From NCBI GenBank assembly GCA_016870995.1, contig VFZU01000016.1, positions 1 through 64,000 of the forward strand: DNA of 64,000 bases. The letters are read 5' to 3'. The position numbers and the translations under genes are program-made. The DNA comes from Acidobacteriota bacterium (GTDB lineage: Bacteria; Acidobacteriota; Terriglobia; Bryobacterales; Bryobacteraceae). Shown here piece by piece: positions 28,462 through 36,747 of this stretch; the stretch's first letter is position 1, and every line of letters begins with the position of its first letter. The notes beneath the pieces are model-generated. The model ran no database searches. It had not been told where the DNA came from and was given only the letters and a program-made list of their open reading frames with translations.

Positions 28462-29351
28462 TGATTCTCGGGGCCACTCAAGCTGAACTGGTCATAATCA
28501 CGGGCCTGAGTGGCTCGGGCAAAGGTACAGTGCTCAAGTGCGTCGAGGACCTGGGTTATTACGCAGTCGACAATTTGCCCATCGACTTGTTCCCCAAGTT
28601 CGCTGAGCTCACCAAGGATGCTCCGAACATTCGTCGGGCGGCTCTGGTAGTGGATGTTCGCGAAGGGGAAACGCTAGCGCGCTTCCCTTCGCTCTATCGC
28701 GAGGTCTCATCGAAGATCCCCACCAAGCTGATCTTTCTTGAGGCAGACGATTCTGCACTGCTCCGCCGTTTTTCAGAGACGCGGCGTCCTCATCCGCTCG
28801 GCCAAAGCCGATCGGTGATCAAAAACGTGCAGGCGGAGCGCCAGTTGCTCGAAGAGCTGCGCGGGCTCGCCACTGTTGTTGTGAACACCTCGCAGCTGAA
28901 TGTACATGAGCTGCGCAAGCTGATCGAAGAACGTTTCGCCACCAACGGAAAAGACGAGCGCGTCGCAATCCACGTATCCAGCTTCGGCTTTCGCCACGGG
29001 ATCCAGCAGGACGCCGACCTCGTCTTCGACGTCCGCTTCCTTCCCAACCCCAATTACATTCCGGAGTTCAAACCCCTCACCGGTAAGAACCCGCGAGTTG
29101 CTCGATATATTCGAAGCTTTCCACAGACACAGGAATTCTTGACTCGGGTGACAGACTTGCTTTCCTATCTGCTTCCCCACTATGTGCAGGAAGGCAAGAG
29201 CTATCTCACCATCGCCTTCGGCTGCACAGGCGGCCAGCACCGCAGCGTCATGATCGCCGAAGAAATCGGGAAACGGCTCAAGAGCACCGGTTTTCCCATC
29301 CGCGTCCAACACCGGGACGCAAACTCCAAAGCCGGCAAGAAGCGTGCCTAG
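28461..29351 (+). CDS. rapZ: RapZ / YvcJ-family nucleotide-binding protein
   Basis: 296 residues. P-loop GLSGSGKGT lies at about residues 13-21, Walker-B-like VVDVREGE follows, and the C-terminal domain has SFGFRHGIQQDADLVFDVR and FGCTGGQHRSVMIAE, all family hallmarks. In enteric bacteria RapZ controls amino-sugar synthesis through GlmZ RNA decay; outside them the partner is unknown. ptsN, often placed between hpf and rapZ, is missing here. It overlaps the next gene by eight bases. Confidence 0.94.
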   Translation: MILGATQAELVIITGLSGSGKGTVLKCVEDLGYYAVDNLPIDLFPKFAELTKDAPNIRRAALVVDVREGETLARFPSLYREVSSKIPTKLIFLEADDSALLRRFSETRRPHPLGQSRSVIKNVQAERQLLEELRGLATVVVNTSQLNVHELRKLIEERFATNGKDERVAIHVSSFGFRHGIQQDADLVFDVRFLPNPNYIPEFKPLTGKNPRVARYIRSFPQTQEFLTRVTDLLSYLLPHYVQEGKSYLTIAFGCTGGQHRSVMIAEEIGKRLKSTGFPIRVQHRDANSKAGKKRA

Positions 29352-30747
29352 GCAACTGGTCTGGATTTTCGCCTTCGCATTTCTCGTCAGGCTTTCCCAC
29401 GTGCGAATTCTTTGGATTGAAGAAGCCTATCCAATGGCTGCCGCCATTCAGATGTTGCATGGCAGGCTGCCTTACTTTGACTTCTGGTTCGATAAGCCAC
29501 CATTGAGCGCTGCCGTGTATCTGTTGTGGGGAGCACTCGACGGTTGGGTTCTCCGGTTAGCCGGTGCGCTCTACGTAACTGGCTGTGCTGCGATGGCATC
29601 TCGTCTCGGTGGCTGGTATGCAGCCTGGTTGCTGGCTGTTTATCTGAGCTTCGGCATCCCGTCAGCTGTCATGGCGTTGGCACCCGATCTACTCCTCATT
29701 GCGCCGCATCTGGCTGCAGTGTGGTTCGCGCAATCGGGCCGTCCGTGGCTCGCCGGTCTGGCTTGTGGCATCGCCCTTCTGATCCACACCAAGGCCCTGA
29801 TCCTGCTTGCCATCACATTCCTGTTTGCCCCCAATTGGCGCATCTTGGTTGGGTTTGGCGCGACGCTTCCCGTACATGCGCTGTTCGGTGCCAACTACTG
29901 GCAGCAAGTTTGGTGGTGGGGCCGTGTCTATTCTGAAAACACTTTCGTCGCCAAGCCGTTCGCTGAGTTCCTCCGCCGCTTCGGCAATTGGGTGGGATTT
30001 CAATCTGCCGCCGTGGTCGCTGCGCTCTTGCCTTGGCGCACGCTAGGTTGGCGCAATTACGCCTGGCTCGCACTCTCACTAGTGAGCGTGGCTATGGGCC
30101 TGCGATTCTTTCCGCGCTACTTCTTCTTTCTTCTCGTACCCGTCGTGGTTCTCGCGGGACGCAGCCTTGAGCAACTGCCGAAATGGTGGCGCATTGCCAT
30201 TCTCGCTTTGCTGCTGATTCCAGCGGTTCGCTTTGCCCCGCGGAACTTCACTTTGGCCCTCGGCAATGAGCGCTGGGATGATCTCGCTCTCTTTCACGAT
30301 AGTAGGACTGTTGCTTCCTACATCCAGCAACAATCGAAGCCCGAAGACACCTTGTTTGTTTGGGGCTATCGGCCTGACATCAATGCGCTCACACGCCTCA
30401 AGGGCGGAAGTCCATTTCTCGAAAGCCAACCGCTCGATTGCATCTTCGCCGACCGACACCTGCGCGAGTTTCGTCCCATGCCCAACCTCGGCTGCGAGCA
30501 GCGTCTGCGGCGCTTCCGCGAAACCGAACCCAGTTGGTTGGTGGATGGGCTGGGTCCCTCCAATGTGAGGCTGCGCCTGGAGGCCTTTCGGGACATGAGA
30601 GGCTACGAGCTGGTTCTTCGCACCCCCACCGCCTATCTCTACAAGCTCGTCACACCGCAGATCCGGAATCTGGATGTGGGCTTACCGTCGCACCCCATGC
30701 ACATGGGACGGGACGTAGTACCGCGGGTCGTCGTCGCGCGTCGTTAG
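29344..30747 (+). CDS. GT-C glycosyltransferase (PMT/ArnT-like)
   Basis: 467 residues, about ten or eleven membrane segments. An acidic EEAYPMA and the DFWFDKPPLSAAVY block are typical of the dolichyl/undecaprenyl-phosphate mannose-type family (GT39/GT83). It should move a sugar from a lipid-linked donor to a protein or lipid on the outer face of the inner membrane. The C-terminal soluble domain is about 130 residues. The 3' end overlaps the convergent FkbM gene by 66 bases. Donor and acceptor cannot be predicted. Confidence 0.82.
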   Translation: MPRQLVWIFAFAFLVRLSHVRILWIEEAYPMAAAIQMLHGRLPYFDFWFDKPPLSAAVYLLWGALDGWVLRLAGALYVTGCAAMASRLGGWYAAWLLAVYLSFGIPSAVMALAPDLLLIAPHLAAVWFAQSGRPWLAGLACGIALLIHTKALILLAITFLFAPNWRILVGFGATLPVHALFGANYWQQVWWWGRVYSENTFVAKPFAEFLRRFGNWVGFQSAAVVAALLPWRTLGWRNYAWLALSLVSVAMGLRFFPRYFFFLLVPVVVLAGRSLEQLPKWWRIAILALLLIPAVRFAPRNFTLALGNERWDDLALFHDSRTVASYIQQQSKPEDTLFVWGYRPDINALTRLKGGSPFLESQPLDCIFADRHLREFRPMPNLGCEQRLRRFRETEPSWLVDGLGPSNVRLRLEAFRDMRGYELVLRTPTAYLYKLVTPQIRNLDVGLPSHPMHMGRDVVPRVVVARR

Positions 30748-31500
30748 CTCAAAGCCGGCTTCAGACAAGAACTGCCGCACCATCCCCAGAGTCCGAAATT
30801 CCTCGCCTTCGCCGCGTTCTGCCCGGAAGTCATGCGCCGCAACACAAACTTTTGCAGTACGCTCAAGCACTTTGCAGGACCCGGGCAGCGCTTCCCGCTC
30901 GGCACCCTCGATGTTCATTTTCAGGAATGAAATCGCGCCAATGCCTTCTCTGGCCGCAATTTCATCAAATGGTTCGCCTTCGATCGAAAAGCTATTTGCA
31001 GATGGTCCGCCACTGCTAACGTAGCTCGATTCCCAAACCGGCATCGTTTCGATTTCAAGGGATTGCCGCGTCGACATCGCCGCCCGCTGAATGCAACGGA
31101 CATTACTCAGGCTATTCCACTCACAGAGCTTTTTGAGAGCCAGAAAACTAACCGGGTGGGGTTCAATCGCCCACACTTGTCCGCTATCCCCAACGGAGCG
31201 AGAAAACACAAAGGTATCTTCACCGCGGCCCGCACCCACATCGGCAATCACATCGCCAGCCTGTGGCTTGTAGACGTGAAACCAGTAGTCATTCACATCG
31301 CGAAAATACTTCTCTACAATGGCTGCTCTTTTTCCGAAATCGGCAGGTGTGCGTGAAGCAAACTCAGGATCGGGAATGCGATATTCCCCAACCCGCCAAC
31401 CATAAATGCCATCCCAAAACAGCTCAAGATCTAGGCCTGCGGGGATCTGGGCCGCCATTTGTTCAAGCAATCCATCAACGGGAAGTGGGGGAAAGTGCAT
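30682..31500 (-). CDS. FkbM family methyltransferase
   Basis: 272-residue SAM-dependent methyltransferase. The SAM loop is DVIADVGAGRGEDTFVFSR, then VWAIEPHPVSFLALKKLCEWN and FLKMNIEGAERE, the FkbM pattern. FkbM proteins O-methylate sugars or lipids. ATG 31500 is chosen because it overlaps the TGA of the upstream gene (TGATG); a longer reading extends into that gene without similarity. Convergent with the glycosyltransferase, overlapping by 66 bases. Confidence 0.85.
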   Translation of the reverse strand: MHFPPLPVDGLLEQMAAQIPAGLDLELFWDGIYGWRVGEYRIPDPEFASRTPADFGKRAAIVEKYFRDVNDYWFHVYKPQAGDVIADVGAGRGEDTFVFSRSVGDSGQVWAIEPHPVSFLALKKLCEWNSLSNVRCIQRAAMSTRQSLEIETMPVWESSYVSSGGPSANSFSIEGEPFDEIAAREGIGAISFLKMNIEGAEREALPGSCKVLERTAKVCVAAHDFRAERGEGEEFRTLGMVRQFLSEAGFELTTRDDDPRYYVPSHVHGVRR

Positions 31501-33011
31501 CAATCCGGTGTGTAGCCGAAGAACCGCCTCGCTTTGATGGTTTCTGCAATCTCCGGCGGCACCATAACTTCCCACGAGCTGTCTTGTTCTTTGATGCGGC
31601 GCAGCACGTCGCGGGAGAAGATGTGCAGCACGTTCTTGTCGTAGTTGTCGAGCGAACGGATGCGTCCGCGCTCCATCAAGTGGCGATATAGATTGATCAA
31701 TTCCGAAGGCATATCGATCGTCTCGGCCGTGATCATCTTGCCAGAATCCGGCTCCATCAGCGGATACACATATATCCGCAGATTCCGGGTAAACAACCGG
31801 CCAAACGCCTCGAGAATGCCGCCTTCGAGACCCGTGTAGTATTGCTCGCTAAAGAGATCCTTCAAGCTGGCGGCGCCCATGGTCACAGCAATGGGTTCGT
31901 TTGTATAGCGGCCCAGATAGGCCGCAAGCCGGTAATACTCGAAGTAGTCAGAAATGAGCACGGTCTTGCCCGCAGTTGAGAGCAGATCTGCCCGCGCCAG
32001 AAAGTCCCGCAGGTCGATGTCTCCGCCGGAAAGCAGGTTCCTCATGGTGATCTCCATGAGTTCAACTACCTGATCGCCCTTCACCTCCGGCTCTTGCGCG
32101 AATTGTTCGCGGGCGCTCTCGATCATGTCGATGTTCACTTTGGTGACTGGCCTGAAGCTGCCGCGCTCCACCAGAATTGGCTTCTTGCGCAACACCTCAG
32201 AAGGCTGCAGCACTTCGCCCTCCGGGCCAAACATCGCTGCGCCACTCAAACCCAGCTGCACCAGCTTGAGGCTCATCACGCGATTGTCCACGCGGCGGAA
32301 CTCAATGCCGGAGAAGTCGATCATGTCGATCTCGAGCCGTTCTGTGCTCAGGTTATCGAGCAAGGACTCAAGCATCTGATTCGGCGCATGGTGGAGAAAG
32401 AACGCAGCATAGAGCAAGTTCACGCCAACGATGCCGAGCGCTTCCTGCTGCAGCGCGTTTTCTTTATCGAGCATTCGCACATGCACGATGATCTGGTTGT
32501 CGCTGTCACCAGGGAATGCCTGATACTTAACGCCCATCCAGCCATGGCATTCGTTAGTCCCCCGAAAGTTCAGCGCCGACACCGTGTTGGCAAAAGTGAA
32601 GAACGCAGTTGAATCGCCGCGCGAGGCACCAAGGCGTTCCACGTTCAGGCGATGCTCATAATCCAGCATCCGTTCCAGCCGCTCACGCGATACATAACGT
32701 TTGCACTTGCCGTAAATCGCATCGCTCACCGTCATGTCGTAAGCAGAAATCGACTTTGAAATCGTCCCCGCTGCCGCTCCAACTTTGAAACACCAGCGCG
32801 CCACTTCCTGGCCCGCGCCAATTTCGGCAAAGGTCCCGTAGCGCACCGGATCCAGATTGATCGAAAGGGCTTTTTGGTGCGTGCTCAGCCGCGGTCGTTC
32901 CGGGCTCAGTAATGTTCCGCTGGTTCCCATGTTCAAATGATGGCTGGTTTTGGACTTTGATGTCCAGTTCTGCGTCAGAAACTCGGCTTCTTGCACTGTA
33001 TTGTTGGACAT
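31500..33011 (-). CDS. Conserved protein of unknown function
   Basis: 503 residues from ATG 33011 (GTG 33020 is possible). No signal or membrane segment. Characteristic stretches: SINLDPVRYGTFAEIGAGQEVARW near the start (a glycine-rich turn), ISAYDMTVSDAIYGKCKRYV, HVRMLDKENALQQEALGIVG and KPILVERGSFRPVTKVNID, ending MVPPEIAETIKARRFFGY. I know similar proteins as widespread and unannotated in diverse bacteria; no catalytic motif can be named. It is coupled to the FkbM methyltransferase by TGATG. Confidence 0.8.
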   Translation of the reverse strand: MSNNTVQEAEFLTQNWTSKSKTSHHLNMGTSGTLLSPERPRLSTHQKALSINLDPVRYGTFAEIGAGQEVARWCFKVGAAAGTISKSISAYDMTVSDAIYGKCKRYVSRERLERMLDYEHRLNVERLGASRGDSTAFFTFANTVSALNFRGTNECHGWMGVKYQAFPGDSDNQIIVHVRMLDKENALQQEALGIVGVNLLYAAFFLHHAPNQMLESLLDNLSTERLEIDMIDFSGIEFRRVDNRVMSLKLVQLGLSGAAMFGPEGEVLQPSEVLRKKPILVERGSFRPVTKVNIDMIESAREQFAQEPEVKGDQVVELMEITMRNLLSGGDIDLRDFLARADLLSTAGKTVLISDYFEYYRLAAYLGRYTNEPIAVTMGAASLKDLFSEQYYTGLEGGILEAFGRLFTRNLRIYVYPLMEPDSGKMITAETIDMPSELINLYRHLMERGRIRSLDNYDKNVLHIFSRDVLRRIKEQDSSWEVMVPPEIAETIKARRFFGYTPD

Positions 33012-33069
33012 GGCTCTCACTCGTTACTTATTGTTCTGTCATCGCCATGTAAGAGGGACGTGAAATGCT

Positions 33070-33816
33070 ATGTTTTCGCACATGAATTTCTTGTTACTGC
33101 TGCTTCTCTCGGTTGCCGACGAATCTCTGCTTTCCTGGCGCCAGTCCAAAGTGACCCCGATCGAGGCGGATCTCCATCACGTTCAAGGCATCGACGTTGA
33201 GGGTAATCTGCTCTGGGTCAGCTCGGTCGACGCCAAGGCTGGCAAGGGATACCTGACGCTCCTCGATCTCCCCTCAGGCAAAATCCTCAAGCAGGTGGAA
33301 GTTCAACAGGGCAAACGAATTCACCCGGGCGGCATCATGCTCGATGGCGAATCCGTCTGGATCCCGGTCGCCGAATACGATCGCGATGGGCCGACCAACA
33401 TGGAGCGCCGCAACAAGCGAACGCTCGCTCTTGAATCGTCCTTCGAGGTGGCCGATCACATCGGTTGCATCGCCGTGGGCAAATCCACCCTGATTGGGGG
33501 CTCCTGGTCTAGCCGCACTCTTTATCAATGGACCAAAGACGGCAAACAACTTCTCAAGCGCGACAACCCGATCGCCACCGCCTGGCAGGACCTCAAGATG
33601 GACGGCGACCTGCTGATGGGCTCCGGCCCCGTTAACCGCGACCAGGGTGCAGTGGAGTGGCTCTCGGTTCCCTCTTTCGAGCTGGTGCGCCGCATCACCA
33701 CCCACAAGACAGACCGCAATCTCACCTTCTCCCACGAGGGTATGACCTATCGCAATGGCAAACTGTTTTTCTTGCCCGAAGACGCTCCCAGCCGCCTGTT
33801 TGAATTCTCCCGTTAG
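33070..33816 (+). CDS. Secreted beta-propeller-like protein (DUF6454-type)
   Basis: 248 residues with a short signal (MNFLLLLLLSVADE; ATG 33082 is an alternative start). Repeats such as HHVQGIDVEGNLLWVSSVD, GKGYLTLLDLPSGKI and IHPGGIMLDGESVWIPVAEY suggest propeller blades. I associate it with a family of unknown function; no catalytic site is seen. It is divergent from the 503-residue gene with a gap of about 60 bases, and 25 bases ahead of the RidA-like gene. Confidence 0.7.
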   Translation: MFSHMNFLLLLLLSVADESLLSWRQSKVTPIEADLHHVQGIDVEGNLLWVSSVDAKAGKGYLTLLDLPSGKILKQVEVQQGKRIHPGGIMLDGESVWIPVAEYDRDGPTNMERRNKRTLALESSFEVADHIGCIAVGKSTLIGGSWSSRTLYQWTKDGKQLLKRDNPIATAWQDLKMDGDLLMGSGPVNRDQGAVEWLSVPSFELVRRITTHKTDRNLTFSHEGMTYRNGKLFFLPEDAPSRLFEFSR

Positions 33817-33841
33817 CGCTGCCTTATCCTGAAAGTCACCA

Positions 33842-34282
33842 ATGTCCGCACAGAAGAACGCCGAGGCGCTCGGCCTCATTTTTGAAAAACAAACTCCGGG
33901 TTATTTGAATCTCTGCATCCGATCCGGCAACCAGCTCCTCAGTTCAGGTCACGTCTCGACTCTCAAGGGGAAATTGGGTACAGGAGTATCCACCGGAGAG
34001 GGCTACGCCGCCGCTCGGGAATGTGTCACCAAGATTCTCAATTCTGTTTGGAATACGCACGGCACGCTCGACGGCCTGCGCGTGATCAAGGTCCTCGGCT
34101 GCGTCAATTCAGCCCCGGACTACAACGACCAGCACCTGGTCATCAATGGCGCTTCCGACCTGCTGCACGAAATCTTCGGCAAGACCACGGATGGCTATCA
34201 TGCGCGTTCGGCCCTTGGCTTTGCGAGCCTCCCCACCGGGGCTGCCGTCGAAGTCGAAGCGATCTTCGAAATCCTGGCTTAA
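33842..34282 (+). CDS. RidA family protein
   Basis: 146 residues of the YjgF/YER057c/UK114 family, which removes reactive enamine or imine intermediates. LLSSGHVSTLKGKLGTGVST at the strand that opens the pocket, VLGCVNSAPDYNDQHLVIN, and HARSALGFASLPTGAAVEVEAIF, where the Arg and the final Glu are the ligand contacts. Length is slightly over the family's usual 130. Follows the propeller gene by 25 bases, same strand. Confidence 0.88.
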   Translation: MSAQKNAEALGLIFEKQTPGYLNLCIRSGNQLLSSGHVSTLKGKLGTGVSTGEGYAAARECVTKILNSVWNTHGTLDGLRVIKVLGCVNSAPDYNDQHLVINGASDLLHEIFGKTTDGYHARSALGFASLPTGAAVEVEAIFEILA

Positions 34283-34287
34283 TCAGG

Positions 34288-35460
34288 CTAGGAGACCGTG
34301 ACTCCGTCTTCACCCAGGTAAACCTTGCGTTCCCGGAACATGGCAAGGTTGGCCAGGTGCGGGCCACTTACGGCCTGAGCTGCGATTTCCACCGGGCAGT
34401 TCGGCTGCTTGCGAGACCGCATACAATCTGTGAAGTTCTGCACATGCGCCTCCACTGGAACCGGTGACTCTTCCTCAATCGCCGGAGCAGCACCCTTCTT
34501 CCACGGTTCGCTGTACAACCGGAACCCGGCATCATCAAGAATCAGCGTCCCCTTGTCGCCATGGAACGCAATCGACCACCCGTTCTGATAGGCATTGCCA
34601 TAGTCGAGCGTCCAGTTCACCAGAAAACCATCGAAGCCAAACGTCGCGCTGAACACATCCGGATGTTCCGCGCCGGTCATCTTTGCGACGAACCCCTGGC
34701 TCACCGCGTTCTTCGGCCCACTCACTCCCATGAACCACTGCACTACGTCCATCAGATGGGTGCCTTGGTCTGTCATGTTGCCGCCGGCGTAATCGAAGAA
34801 ATAGCGCCAGCTACGGAAGCGCATGGGCTCAAGCGGACGCTGGTAGCTCGCGCCTACAAACCGCTTCCAATCAAGCTCCCCTTCGAGCGGAGTGTTGTTC
34901 AGCGGCTTCGCCACATTCCAGAACCACTGCGGCCGCACCAGCGAAACACGTCCCAGCGCCCCATCATCCATCAGCTTCTTTGCCTTCATGATCGCCGGCG
35001 CACTGCGCCGCTGCATGCCGATCTGAACAATGCGATCCGTTGAGCGTACCGCCGCGATCATCTTCTTCGATTCCTCAAGTGACTTTGACAGCGGCTTTTC
35101 AAGGTAGACATCTTTACCCGCTTTGAGAGAGGCCAGCAGCATCGGACAGTGATGATGGTCGGGCGAGGCGATCACCACCGCGTCAAGACCGCTCATCGCG
35201 AGAAGATCGTGATAGTCGCCAAACACCTTGGCCTGCGGAGTATCCTTGAGGGCCTTTTCGATGTTGGGCTTATAGACATCGCAAACAGCCACGCACTGAT
35301 TGTTCTGCGCGGAAAATTTTTGATTCAGGTATCTGCCTCGGCCCCCAACGGCGATCATGGCGTAAGCGATTCTGTCGTTCGCGCCGAAGGCGCGCTGTGG
35401 GACGTAAAGAGGCGCTGCCACAGCAGCGAGAGTAGATTTGATGGCGTCGCGTCGGTTCAT
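34288..35460 (-). CDS. Gfo/Idh/MocA family oxidoreductase, exported
   Basis: 390 residues. A twin-Arg leader (MNRRDAIKSTLAAVAAPLYV) precedes a Rossmann domain (YAMIAVGGRGRYLNQKF) and the EKPLSKSLEESKKM motif whose Lys is catalytic in this NAD(P) sugar dehydrogenase family; DYAGGNMTDQGTHLMDVVQWF completes the active site. Tat-exported members of this family are common in Acidobacteriota and Planctomycetes and usually act on sugar derivatives. Last gene of the minus-strand polysaccharide group, 25 bases after galE. Confidence 0.9.
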   Translation of the reverse strand: MNRRDAIKSTLAAVAAPLYVPQRAFGANDRIAYAMIAVGGRGRYLNQKFSAQNNQCVAVCDVYKPNIEKALKDTPQAKVFGDYHDLLAMSGLDAVVIASPDHHHCPMLLASLKAGKDVYLEKPLSKSLEESKKMIAAVRSTDRIVQIGMQRRSAPAIMKAKKLMDDGALGRVSLVRPQWFWNVAKPLNNTPLEGELDWKRFVGASYQRPLEPMRFRSWRYFFDYAGGNMTDQGTHLMDVVQWFMGVSGPKNAVSQGFVAKMTGAEHPDVFSATFGFDGFLVNWTLDYGNAYQNGWSIAFHGDKGTLILDDAGFRLYSEPWKKGAAPAIEEESPVPVEAHVQNFTDCMRSRKQPNCPVEIAAQAVSGPHLANLAMFRERKVYLGEDGVTVS

Positions 35461-35485
35461 AATGACTTGACTCCATCACAAACTC

Positions 35486-36478
35486 CTATTCGCTGTAAAG
35501 GCCCTCTCGCAGTGCCTTCTCGCTCCATGCCCAGGCATCCTTTACGATGCTCAAAATGTCGGATCGCTCAGGCTTCCAGCCGAGTACGGCTTCGGCCATC
35601 CCCTTTTGAGCAACCAGGTGGGGAGGATCACCCGCACGACGCTCGAACAGCTCGTGCGGTACAGGTTTGCCGCTGACGGTCTCCACCGCCTTTAGCACCT
35701 GCATCACGCTGATTCCATCTCCCGAACCAAGATTCACCGCGGTGCTCACGCCGCCCCGGGCCAGGTACTCGACACCCATCGCATGAGCTCTGGCGAGATC
35801 CGCCACGTGGATGTAGTCACGCACAGCGGTACCGTCTTCGGTGGGATAGTCGGTGCCAAACACTTTCACCGGTGGTCTCGTGCCCATCGACCCGTAAATC
35901 ACGAGCGGAATAAGATGCGTCTCTGGGCTGTGCATCTCTCCGATTTCTCCATCCGGGTCCGCACCAGCCGCATTGAAATACCGCAGCGCCAAACACTGGA
36001 ACTGCCTCGACTTCGTGTACCAATCAAGGAGCCGCTCGACGAAGTATTTCGCCTCCCCGTAGGCGTTGATCGGCGCCTTCTCGGCGTCTTCCGGAATGGG
36101 GCTTTTTGTCGGAATACCGTAAACCGCGGCTGTGGAGCTGAATACGATCCGCTTCACGCCAACCGCATCCATCGCCTCCAGCAGGTTCACAGAAATCGAG
36201 AAGTTGTTGCGAAAGTACTTGCCGGGATTCTGCATACTCTCACCAACGTTGATCGAGCCGGCAAGCTGCACCACGGCCTCAATTTCATGAGCTCGCAGGG
36301 CCGCCTCGATCGAAGCACGATCCATCAGGTCGCCTTCTACCAGCGGCCCCCATTTCACGGCCCAGCGATGGCCCGCTGACAGATTGTCAAACACTACTGG
36401 CAGATGGCCAGCTCTCTCAATAGCTTTGGAGACATGGCTCCCGATAAAGCCTGCACCACCCGCGATCAGGATCTTCAT
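35486..36478 (-). CDS. galE: UDP-glucose 4-epimerase
   Basis: 330 residues, extended SDR fold. NAD-binding GGAGFIGS at 8-15, VFSSTAAVYGIP (catalytic Ser/Thr region) and YGEAKYFVE (Tyr-x3-Lys), with ALRYFNAAGADPDGEIGE and GTAVRDYIHVADLA as in GalE. It interconverts UDP-glucose and UDP-galactose, here presumably for exopolysaccharide. ATG overlaps the stop of the upstream small membrane gene by four bases. Confidence 0.94.
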   Translation of the reverse strand: MKILIAGGAGFIGSHVSKAIERAGHLPVVFDNLSAGHRWAVKWGPLVEGDLMDRASIEAALRAHEIEAVVQLAGSINVGESMQNPGKYFRNNFSISVNLLEAMDAVGVKRIVFSSTAAVYGIPTKSPIPEDAEKAPINAYGEAKYFVERLLDWYTKSRQFQCLALRYFNAAGADPDGEIGEMHSPETHLIPLVIYGSMGTRPPVKVFGTDYPTEDGTAVRDYIHVADLARAHAMGVEYLARGGVSTAVNLGSGDGISVMQVLKAVETVSGKPVPHELFERRAGDPPHLVAQKGMAEAVLGWKPERSDILSIVKDAWAWSEKALREGLYSE

Positions 36479-36744
36479 TTCACCCTAATATCACCTTTTG
36501 CGCCAGTATCACCTTTTGCGCCAGTATCACCTGTCACGTCAGTATCACCTGTCCTGCCTGGTGCCTCGAACAACACGGCCTCTTCCTCTACCATCGGGAT
36601 ACCCGCCTCAGGTGCCATCAGCCAGAACCAGCAACAGAGCATCGCCACCGTCGCCACGCCCAAGGTCCAAATCCGCCATAGCTCGCGCCGTTCTCCAGCC
36701 TCAAGCCAGACAACTTTCAGGCTTTCCACTTGCTTGTTGGCCAT
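36475..36744 (-). CDS. One-pass membrane protein with collagen-like tail
   Basis: 89 residues. A charged N-terminus (VESLKVVWLEAGERRELWR) leads to one membrane helix (TLGVATVAMLCCWFWLMA), a short acidic spacer, then Gly-x-y triplets: GRT-GDT-DVT-GDT-GAK-GDT-GAK-GD. The tail is encoded by the 18-base tandem repeats noted separately. It sits between the Wza-like and galE genes, three bases after one and overlapping the other, so it belongs to the polysaccharide operon. No family recognised. Confidence 0.75.
   Translation of the reverse strand: MANKQVESLKVVWLEAGERRELWRIWTLGVATVAMLCCWFWLMAPEAGIPMVEEEAVLFEAPGRTGDTDVTGDTGAKGDTGAKGDIRVK
36489..36560. repeat. Four tandem 18-base repeats
   Basis: Units at 36489-36506, 36507-36524, 36525-36542 and 36543-36560. 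The first two are identical (TATCACCTTTTGCGCCAG on plus); the third and fourth share TATCACCTGTC and differ after it. Being multiples of three and inside the small membrane protein gene, they add six-residue GDTGAK-type units without breaking the frame. Confidence 0.9.
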
Positions 36745-36747
36745 AAG

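Noticed and set aside
36489-36560. Short CRISPR-like array
   Set aside because: Units are contiguous with no spacers, 18 bases long and in frame in a coding sequence.
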